A DNA stretch of 24,934 bases from a virus. Shown here piece after piece: positions 1 through 6,236 of the stretch (its first letter is position 1; each line of letters starts with the position of its first letter). Made by a program: the position numbers and the translations under genes. Location of the stretch: positions 1 to 24,934 of IMG/VR virus record IMGVR_UViG_3300008259_005567. One strand, given 5' to 3'. The notes beneath the pieces are model-generated. The model was not told the origin of the DNA and made no database searches. It saw nothing but the letters and a program-made list of their open reading frames with translations.

Positions 1-784
1 GTCTTTTATACTTAATTTTTTTCATACTTGCATTATAAAGATCTAAGTCCTCTTTTTTTGCAGCTTCTAGCACTTCATCTACTGCAGCTTTTGTTTCGTT
101 ATCTAGTAATTTATGAATATCTCCACCAGCCTTAAACTGTGTTAATTCAAGATTTCCATCCAAAAGACTATTTAGTTTTTGGTTAGGTGGTTGTGCTGTA
201 GGATTTTCAGTAGTAGGATTTGCACCCGAAGCAACTCCCTCATCTTTAACTTTCGAAGTTTCATCAAGCTTGGCAGCCTCTTCTGACTCAATCCTTTTAA
301 GTCCCTTTTTTCCTTCTTCGGTAAGGAATTCCTCTGAAACCATACCTTTTTCCGTAAGTTCTTTGTAAAATTTTCTTACTTTTGCCGGGTCAATTTGGCG
401 ACCAATAAGCAAGTTATTTTTTGCAAGAGTAATTTCTCCTGGATCATTTACTCTTGTATAACCTCTAAGTTTATTTATCGAATAAAGTCCGTCAGGATTC
501 CTATAAACTGTTCCATACAAAAACTGTTCGGCAGCAGAAAGTTTTTCATAACCTCCTAAACTGCCAGTTATTGCTTTAAAATCAAAAAATGATTGATTTT
601 CTTTAATTATTACCAAAGCATCTTTTGCTTTGAGCGCTGGCTCTAATCGTTTGATTACTTTAATGGCTTCGTCTACGCCTTCTGCCACAGTCCCTGCTGC
701 TTCACCAACCACAGACATAGTCAAATTTGATTGCGCTGGTGCTGCTGCTTTATTGATTCCATGTTTTTTATTATAATTTGAAAT
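1..784 (-). CDS. Unrecognised protein, C-terminus beyond left edge; non-canonical start
   Basis: The frame is open from an upstream in-frame TGA (821-823) to the left edge, about 260 codons. It reads as ordinary protein, for example LSAAEQFLYGTVYRNPDG, LLIGRQIDPAKVRKFYKELT and a Pro/Thr/Asn linker ANPTTENPTAQPPNQK. No ATG, GTG or TTG with a ribosome binding site sits at the 5' end. The first ATG (716-718) has no Shine-Dalgarno and would cut off coding-looking sequence (HGINKAAAPAQSN). An ATT at 782-784 shares one base with the TAA of the preceding gene (TAATT). That is the same geometry as the TAATG overlaps elsewhere in the window, so I place the start there provisionally. A -1 slip at AAAA-TAA would also join it to the preceding gene. 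Function is not recognised; its place after head genes suggests a virion or assembly role. Confidence 0.6.
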   Translation of the reverse strand, partial: MSNYNKKHGINKAAAPAQSNLTMSVVGEAAGTVAEGVDEAIKVIKRLEPALKAKDALVIIKENQSFFDFKAITGSLGGYEKLSAAEQFLYGTVYRNPDGLYSINKLRGYTRVNDPGEITLAKNNLLIGRQIDPAKVRKFYKELTEKGMVSEEFLTEEGKKGLKRIESEEAAKLDETSKVKDEGVASGANPTTENPTAQPPNQKLNSLLDGNLELTQFKAGGDIHKLLDNETKAAVDEVLEAAKKEDLDLYNASMKKIKYKR

Positions 785-1203
785 TATTTTGGCATATTCA
801 TTAAATACATTTGAACCAACTCATCCAATACTGCATTAGAAACTTCCTCTTCTTCCTTTGAGAATATCTCTCTTCCTGAGCCGCCCAAAGTTTCTTCTTC
901 TAAATTGTCCCACATATCATCGGTCGCACCATCATCTGCCGACCCGCTCAAAGCTTTTGAAAGCTCTTTTACTTGTGGAACAATTTGTTTAACAGTTTCT
1001 CCAAGATTTTTAACTTCTTGAGTTTTCTGAGCAAGTGTGCTTTCTTTTTTTAAGAAATCAGCATATCTTTCTGATCTCTTCATAATTTCACTTGCTCTAA
1101 AAATATTTTCAACAGTGGCCTTTTCAAGCTCTTGAAAAACTTCACTTTTATTATAATTACTTTTATCTTCTTTTGACCATTTAGACATACTTTTATCTCG
1201 CAT
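784..1203 (-). CDS. Hypothetical charged coiled-coil protein (139 aa)
   Basis: A small, highly charged and probably helical protein. Residues 20-85 look like a coiled coil rich in Lys, Glu and Leu. An acidic Asp/Glu-rich stretch follows (residues 90-125), with a short hydrophobic C-terminal end (LVQMYLMNM). No family is recognised. Two starts are possible: ATG at 1203 with a weak AAGAA upstream, or ATG at 1188, preceded by GAGA, giving MSKWSKEDK. It ends at TAA (784-786), where the next frame begins without a normal start codon. The combination of coiled coil and acidic region, next to decoration and scaffold-like genes, would fit a small assembly or scaffolding protein, but that is inference only. 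Confidence 0.75.
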   Translation of the reverse strand: MRDKSMSKWSKEDKSNYNKSEVFQELEKATVENIFRASEIMKRSERYADFLKKESTLAQKTQEVKNLGETVKQIVPQVKELSKALSGSADDGATDDMWDNLEEETLGGSGREIFSKEEEEVSNAVLDELVQMYLMNMPK

Positions 1204-1229
1204 ATTATTCTTAATATAATTAGTAGTTA

Positions 1230-1922
1230 TTACAATAACATAAATTCAACTGTTCCGATTGAAGAGGTGGGAGGACCTGTACAAATTGCAACGCCTGGAT
1301 TTGAATCTAAAACTTGCTTGCTGGTGAGCTTTCCATCAATTCCAATATATAACGTGCAATTTAATGGATAAATTTGAGTTGTATCAAATTGATCTGTAGC
1401 ATAAATACCTCTTTGATAATGTATCGTAACCCTTCCTGTGCCAACTGTAGAATCATCACCTGGAATACCTGGAACTCTATATATGTAACTTACTATAATT
1501 TTAAAACTATCATAAATGCCATCTTTATCTGCATCATGATTTAATTGAGTTCCAGGTGGAACAGAAACTATTCCATTTACCTTATTTAATATAACTGATA
1601 CTGTACTTACAAAACTTGCATCAATTACGTTTGGAAATTCCAAAACACCAGTTACCTCTTCTACATTTACCCTGTATCCATTTGAGTCTATTTCAACTGC
1701 TCTAACTGGTATATAAATTATTTCATCTATCTGTGCCTTGGTAAATGACGTAGTTCTTACATCATCAATTATACCTATTGGAGCACTACCGTCACTTACG
1801 GTAGCAACTGTATCATTTCCAATAAGACCAAGCTGAGCAAACATTCCTGGTTGAAACTCAGCAGTTGGATCCATTGGAAGACTCATTGGTTGTGCATTGC
1901 CACTATGAATTACTTTTAACAT
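1230..1922 (-). CDS. Putative head decoration / beta-rich virion protein (230 aa)
   Basis: The start is the ATG at 1920-1922, preceded by GAGGAAC at good spacing. A longer frame would begin at TTG 1934, inside the terminator tail, and is rejected. The protein is low in charged residues and rich in Val, Ile, Thr and Gly, with alternating hydrophobic strands and a motif near residues 24-50 (FQPGMFAQLGLIGND, then APIGIIDDVR). That resembles the G..v......A.GI pattern of phage head-decoration proteins. An Asp-rich segment (HDADKDGIYDS) could bind calcium. It lies alone behind a strong hairpin terminator and after the protease/scaffold genes, where decoration or capsid proteins usually sit. The decoration role is inferred from composition and context, not from a definite family match; a beta-rich fibre or vertex protein is the alternative. 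Confidence 0.8.
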   Translation of the reverse strand: MLKVIHSGNAQPMSLPMDPTAEFQPGMFAQLGLIGNDTVATVSDGSAPIGIIDDVRTTSFTKAQIDEIIYIPVRAVEIDSNGYRVNVEEVTGVLEFPNVIDASFVSTVSVILNKVNGIVSVPPGTQLNHDADKDGIYDSFKIIVSYIYRVPGIPGDDSTVGTGRVTIHYQRGIYATDQFDTTQIYPLNCTLYIGIDGKLTSKQVLDSNPGVAICTGPPTSSIGTVEFMLL

Positions 1923-1932
1923 TGTTCCTCGC

Positions 1933-1966
1933 AAAAAATAAAGGGAAGATTTCTCTTCCCTTTATT
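1933..1966 (-). terminator. Intrinsic terminator after the 195-aa gene
   Basis: On the minus strand AAAGGGAAGA and TCTTCCCTTT form a perfect 10-bp stem (13 bp if the flanking A/T pairs are counted) around a GAAA tetraloop, followed by ATTTTTT. It lies 34 nt beyond the stop of the 195-aa gene. The U-tract runs almost directly into the GCGAGGAAC ribosome binding site of the next gene, so it acts as an internal terminator or attenuator. Confidence 0.85.
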
Positions 1967-1999
1967 ATACTATTATTAGTATCTTAATCTACTTTTGAT

Positions 2000-2587
2000 T
2001 TAGCTTTCAATTATTTTTTGAATAGTTACTCTAACTAAATCTCCAGCAAATTTGTCACCAGATCTGTCTAACTTGCTTGCAACCTTCTTTAGACCGTCAA
2101 CTACATTTCTTTTTTGAGCTGCTTCCTTTTGAATGTCGCCTGCTATTGATCTGGCTGTAGACTCTACTACGTCTGCCGCAAATCCTTCGCCCCTTAGTCT
2201 TAGGCTTGCTGCAATCTTTCCAAGTCCATACATAACTTTCTTTTCTTTATTTCCAACAAATGAGGCCTCTTTCTTTACTTCAACTGCATCTTCTGCATTA
2301 TTCTCTGCATCTTCTGCATTGCTTTCTGATAGCTCGTCAATTGCGCTGTCCAACTGTGTTAGTGCCGCATCCTCGCTTTCATTCTCAGATGGTGCACTCA
2401 AAAGATCCATTATCTCATCTTCTGTTACTGAACCATCCATTGCCTCATTTTCTGAATCAGATTCAACGGAGTCTGATGCTGCATCGACTGCTTCTGATTC
2501 ACTTGCTTTCTTGGTGATCTTATTATTGATACCCATGATTCTTGCGAATTCACCGGCAATCAAATCTCCATTGGCTCTAATTCTCAT
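2000..2587 (-). CDS. Acidic protein with duplicated helical motif (195 aa)
   Basis: It starts at ATG 2587 behind a strong AAGGAG. Residues 28-105 are almost entirely Ser, Glu, Asp and Ala, probably disordered and scaffold-like. The C-terminal part carries two copies of one helical unit, residues 121-148 (GLGKIAASLRLRGEGFAADV) and 165-192 (GLKKVASKLDRSGDKFAGDL), with conserved Gly-Leu, Lys, (I/V)A, Leu, Gly, Phe-Ala and Asp positions. It follows the 1122-aa protease/scaffold gene with a 22-nt gap and ends before a terminator, so the two are probably co-transcribed. No named family is recognised. An internal scaffold or core protein of the prohead is a reasonable inference from acidity and position. 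Confidence 0.85.
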   Translation of the reverse strand: MRIRANGDLIAGEFARIMGINNKITKKASESEAVDAASDSVESDSENEAMDGSVTEDEIMDLLSAPSENESEDAALTQLDSAIDELSESNAEDAENNAEDAVEVKKEASFVGNKEKKVMYGLGKIAASLRLRGEGFAADVVESTARSIAGDIQKEAAQKRNVVDGLKKVASKLDRSGDKFAGDLVRVTIQKIIES

Positions 2588-2609
2588 TTTATTTCTCCTT
2601 AAGCCTTAA

Positions 2610-5600
2610 TTAGCCCCAAAGATTCATTAGCTTGTCTGCGGTTAGTTTGGTTGGCTGAGCAGAAGTATCTGACTCTACACCTACGTTTACTCCACCTAGA
2701 TCAGAAGCTACTTTCATGGTTCTTACTGCCTTTGCATTTGCTACGCTTCTCTTGAATGCTTCAAATGCATTGTCATCAAACTCCATGATATCGTCTACCT
2801 GCTTGTCAAGTGCTGACTTGGTTAGAGGTAGTAGACCCTTCTTCTGCATTTCCATGCCTACATCATAAGCTCTACGTAGCTTGACTCTGTATGCATCTCT
2901 TTCTTCCTGTGCCTTTTTCTGCATTGCTCTCTGTGATAGAGAAGCTACTGCTAGGCCGGTATCAAGACCTGCTGGTACCTTTGCGGTATCTGTTGACTGC
3001 ATATGCTCTTTCATTCCTGAAGGCATATGATCCTGTGATCTCATTCCTTCTGTAAAGCCAGAAGACTCTAGTGATGCACTCATGTCGTTTAGATCATCAG
3101 ACTTATCTGATTTTTTATCTTCCTTCTTTGCAAAAGGATTCTTCTTATTATCACCCTTCTCTTCTTTTTTATCCTCATCCTTTTCGTCCTTCTTGTGATG
3201 CTTATCTTTAGCATCATCTTCCATCTCTGCTTCTTCTGCTCTCTTTAGAAGAGCGTTTCTTGCTGAAGCTCTTGATGCTAGAAGGCTTGATTCTGCCTTC
3301 TTTAGGATGCTCTCTCTGCGAGCCTTTCTCATGCTCATTGCTTCTGATACTAGATCTGCTGAATCATCTGCATTGTCTGCCATATCATCCATTGCCATAT
3401 CCATTGACATATCCATATCCATATCATCCATTGACATATCCATGCCCATATCATCCATTGACATATCCATCTCAAAATCCTCAACCTCTTGGGCTCTCTT
3501 TCTTAAAGCTGGTTTCTTTAGTGAGCTTGCAATTCTTACTAGTGCCATTGTTTCTCCGTGGATTTTTGCAGAGTCTCTTCTTGCTGCTGCTGCTAGTTTC
3601 TTAAATTCCCTTCTTTGTGATGCTGATAGTTTGTTTATATTTTCGTATGTCTCTGCAACCATTGCCAACTCATCTGCTGAGCTGTCTAGCTGTCTGTAGG
3701 CCTTCTTTAGATTCTGAACTAGAGCTCTTGATAGTGCTAGCTTTTCAGATCCTTCTTCGCCTTCTTTTCCTGTAAATACATTTACATCTACATCCTTTCC
3801 GGCGCTTCCCTCTAGCTCGCCAACCAAGTCTCTTACTGTTGAAACTGACTGCTCAATTGCGGTTAGCTCCTCGTCGATCTCCTTTGATGGATCTTCTGAC
3901 TCGTCCTCACTTGCCTCATCCTGCTCGTCTGAGCCTTCCATTGGCATCTCTGGCATTGGTGCTGCGGCCTCTGGTGCAGCCATTCCTGCGTCCATTGGGG
4001 CTGCTGCGCCTGCATCTGGACCCATTGGAGGCATCTCTGCTGGAGCGGCCTGTGCGCTCTTTAGGAGGCTGCCAACGTAGTCTACGCCGCTTGCTCTAAT
4101 TTCCTTGCAAACTTCCTTTCCATATTCTGCGCTCTTGATCCAATCCCAATTTTCTGGTAGAGAATTTCCAAAGATTGTTCCGGCTGTTGCTGCAATTACT
4201 CTCTTGTCGCCCGAGAATACTTCAAATACAGAAGCCTTCTTATTAACTGATCCGCTTGCGTCTCTCTTTACAGTAAATCTTGTTGTTAAAGCTGGGCCAG
4301 CATAAGCCTTCTTTACGATAGATTTTGAAGAATCTGATGCTCTCTTTAGTTTTTCTTTTAGAGCCATATCCTCTCTGGTTAGCTTGTTCATATCGCCATC
4401 CTGTAGAAGATGTCTGTCCTGAGTATTTCTTACAGTTTCTGACATCTTATCTGACTTGTATCCAGATGGTTCGCGATAATTCTTATCATCAACTGAGTCA
4501 CCGCCTTGCATATAGGCAATTCTACGTAGTCTTGCTTCTGCTAATGCTGCTCTTGATAGCTTTTCCTTTAGAGCTAGATCTTCTCTAGTTAGCTTATTCA
4601 TATCTCCATCCTGTAGAAGATGTCTGTCCTGAGTATTTCTTACAGTTTCTGACATCTTGTCTGATTTGTAACCAGATGGCTCACGATAGTTTTTATCATC
4701 TACAGAATCTCCACCTTGCATATAAGCAATTTTTCTACGCTCTTCTGCTCTCTTCTTTAAATTGGCCTGACTCATAATATCCTCCAAAATTTTGTTAATT
4801 GACACTTTTTCAAGCTTTCTATCTAAACTAGCTACTGATGTTGCTGGAACGTCACTTGTATTGGCTTTATCTTTAATAGATTTATTTGAAGATTCAAAGT
4901 TTTCGAAACTTTCAATACCTTTTCCGCCAAACAAGCCTGATGATGTAGAAACTCCTGATTGAATATTTCTTTCTTCAGTTGGTGCTTCAACATCTGTAAA
5001 TCTTTCACTTACAATGCCATTGTTTTGTTCATGAGCAATAGATACTAGTTCACTATCGCTATTCTTCAAAATAAGACCATTATTGGAAAGAAAACTTTTT
5101 ACAATTCTTTTTCGCTGTGGGATATTGCATCCATCTTCGCCACATGCATTTTTCATTATAACTTCTAGGTGTAGAGCTTGCTTTTCACTTAGCTTTCCAA
5201 GCATAGAATCTACGTCATCAACACCATAGTTAATAAACTCTTTTCTATAGCCATCCAAAGAAGCAAGACACTTTAATAGTATTGCTCCTGGCTCTGCAGG
5301 TTGAACAACCAATGAATACTCAATTGGTTTTAGTCCAACGTTTATTTCTCCGTGTGCAGTCCTGGTAATGACATGCTGACAATATTCCTTCTGTGTTGCA
5401 GCTTTATTTCCACACTCACTACAAACAGATGTCTCTACTGCGGTTCCCATTGAACCATATCTGACAAGTCCTGTTTCTACCTTTCTTGCTAAATCTGGAT
5501 AGTTTACCTTGTCTAATGCACAAAGTCCAACTACTTGCTTATACTTCTCATCATAATGAGCATCTAATATAATACCTCTAATTCCATCTACAGAGCTTGA

Positions 5601-5978
5601 CTCATGATCTCTGCATAGCGGCATTCCTATCCATTTCTTTGCCGCTACTTTTAATTCTGACTCTGGAAAAATATCAGAGTTGTTATTTTTATGTGGTTTA
5701 ACATTTCCATGCCAACGCCAGTTTTCATCGAAAAAGCCCCAAGCCTCTTCTCCGTTTGCTGCCTTCTTTATTTTTCCACTTTCATCTAACAAAGCAGACT
5801 CTGCTGCCTTTAAAAATATAATTGAAAAGTATAAAAAATCGTCTGACTTTGGAGCAATTGCTTTTATATCTTTAGCCAGCTTGTTCATTCTTTCAACTAA
5901 TTCCTCTGAAGCTAGTACGCTTTCTAAGGGCTTAGTTTTTATTTCTCCGTTAGGAGAGTAACATATTTTCTTTAACAT
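2610..5978 (-). CDS. Putative prohead protease fused to large scaffold-like region (1122 aa)
   Basis: The start ATG 5978 has an AAGGAAG site. Residues about 70-240 look like a phage head-maturation serine protease of the herpesvirus-assemblin/HK97 gp4 fold. A candidate catalytic His125 lies in CRDHESS before a conserved Gly-Ile/Val strand, and a candidate Ser176 lies in YGSMGT. The 51-residue His-Ser spacing is close to the roughly 50 expected. A Cys-x2-Cys-x10-Cys-x-His knuckle (C186, C189, C200, H202) follows immediately. The rest looks like a polyprotein or scaffold: a 70-aa tandem repeat (about 416-542), a compact domain (550-640), a Pro/Ala/Met linker, acidic and helical segments, a Met-Asp repeat (about 837-866), a Lys/Asp/Glu stretch (about 923-960) and a helical C-terminus. 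Many K-x-A tripeptides separate these parts. The major capsid gene is not visible nearby. The protease call is by motif and spacing; the scaffold role is inferred. Confidence 0.75.
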   Translation of the reverse strand: MLKKICYSPNGEIKTKPLESVLASEELVERMNKLAKDIKAIAPKSDDFLYFSIIFLKAAESALLDESGKIKKAANGEEAWGFFDENWRWHGNVKPHKNNNSDIFPESELKVAAKKWIGMPLCRDHESSSVDGIRGIILDAHYDEKYKQVVGLCALDKVNYPDLARKVETGLVRYGSMGTAVETSVCSECGNKAATQKEYCQHVITRTAHGEINVGLKPIEYSLVVQPAEPGAILLKCLASLDGYRKEFINYGVDDVDSMLGKLSEKQALHLEVIMKNACGEDGCNIPQRKRIVKSFLSNNGLILKNSDSELVSIAHEQNNGIVSERFTDVEAPTEERNIQSGVSTSSGLFGGKGIESFENFESSNKSIKDKANTSDVPATSVASLDRKLEKVSINKILEDIMSQANLKKRAEERRKIAYMQGGDSVDDKNYREPSGYKSDKMSETVRNTQDRHLLQDGDMNKLTREDLALKEKLSRAALAEARLRRIAYMQGGDSVDDKNYREPSGYKSDKMSETVRNTQDRHLLQDGDMNKLTREDMALKEKLKRASDSSKSIVKKAYAGPALTTRFTVKRDASGSVNKKASVFEVFSGDKRVIAATAGTIFGNSLPENWDWIKSAEYGKEVCKEIRASGVDYVGSLLKSAQAAPAEMPPMGPDAGAAAPMDAGMAAPEAAAPMPEMPMEGSDEQDEASEDESEDPSKEIDEELTAIEQSVSTVRDLVGELEGSAGKDVDVNVFTGKEGEEGSEKLALSRALVQNLKKAYRQLDSSADELAMVAETYENINKLSASQRREFKKLAAAARRDSAKIHGETMALVRIASSLKKPALRKRAQEVEDFEMDMSMDDMGMDMSMDDMDMDMSMDMAMDDMADNADDSADLVSEAMSMRKARRESILKKAESSLLASRASARNALLKRAEEAEMEDDAKDKHHKKDEKDEDKKEEKGDNKKNPFAKKEDKKSDKSDDLNDMSASLESSGFTEGMRSQDHMPSGMKEHMQSTDTAKVPAGLDTGLAVASLSQRAMQKKAQEERDAYRVKLRRAYDVGMEMQKKGLLPLTKSALDKQVDDIMEFDDNAFEAFKRSVANAKAVRTMKVASDLGGVNVGVESDTSAQPTKLTADKLMNLWG
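3381..3470 (-). repeat. 27-nt tandem repeat coding a Met-Asp-Ser tract
   Basis: On the plus strand, units of 27 nt (CATATCATCCATTGACATAT plus CCATGCC or close variants) repeat about three times. They code for repeated MDMSMDDMG-like nonapeptides within the 1122-aa protein. The tract contains almost only Met, Asp, Ser, Ala and Gly. Confidence 0.85.
4351..4730 (-). repeat. 210-bp tandem direct repeat within the protease/scaffold gene
   Basis: Positions 4351-4520 and 4561-4730 align without gaps at an exact 210-nt (70-codon) period. The encoded segments (IAYMQGGDSVDDKNYREP through LTRED(L/M)ALKEKL) differ at only one residue over about 55 aa. The DNA carries many third-base differences, except for a 53-nt core that is identical (4396-4448 and 4606-4658). 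Confidence 0.95.
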
Positions 5979-5999
5979 TCAACTTCCTTGAGATACCAT

Positions 6000-6005
6000 A
6001 TTATA
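6000..6005 (-). promoter_or_regulatory. Possible -10 element (TATAAT) upstream of protease/scaffold gene
   Basis: A perfect TATAAT lies in a 61-nt non-coding gap, 22 nt before the ATG at 5978, in the context ATTATATAATATGG. No TTGACA-like -35 is visible at 16-18 nt, so either a phage late-type promoter or chance in AT-rich DNA is possible. Confidence 0.3.
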
Positions 6006-6039
6006 TAATATTAATTTTTAAAATTTTTGTGTAATTTTT

Positions 6040-6210
6040 TTATTCTTCTTTTGCCTTCTCTTCTTCTTCGTACTTGTTCAGTATAAGGCTTCTTCTATTC
6101 TTGTCATCATTTTTATCAAAAATTTCTACATCATCTTTTGCCTCGGCATCTTCAGATCCAGACTTTACAATTGTTTTTGCCTTTGTTTGGTCACCAAATT
6201 TATAAAACAT
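6040..6210 (-). CDS. Small charged protein (56 aa)
   Basis: This short gene starts at ATG 6208-6210 with a clear AGGAG seven bases upstream and ends at TAA 6040-6042. The product starts MFYKFGDQTKAKTIVK and finishes with a run of Glu and Lys (KYEEEEKAKEE). It is hydrophilic, without Cys or membrane segments. It sits between the 702-aa gene and the protease/scaffold gene, so it is probably part of the head operon. No family is recognised. The ribosome binding site, the open frame and the fit to the gap argue that it is a real gene rather than a spacer. Confidence 0.75.
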   Translation of the reverse strand: MFYKFGDQTKAKTIVKSGSEDAEAKDDVEIFDKNDDKNRRSLILNKYEEEEKAKEE

Positions 6211-6236
6211 ATAATCTCCTTTTTCAACTATAATAC

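Noticed and set aside
1923-1934. Four-codon N-terminal extension of the decoration-like protein from TTG 1934
   Set aside because: It lies in the tail of the terminator and over the ribosome binding site GAGGAAC, which is correctly spaced for ATG 1922.
2133-2609. Long plus-strand open frames (also near 3260-3700, 3839-4588 and 23072-23527)
   Set aside because: All are opposite strong minus-strand genes; their Ser/Leu-rich products are mirror translations of Asp/Glu/Lys-rich or repeat regions, and they lack ribosome binding sites.
4351-4730. CRISPR-like or mobile repeat
   Set aside because: There are only two in-frame copies with an exact 70-codon period inside one gene, so it is a protein repeat.
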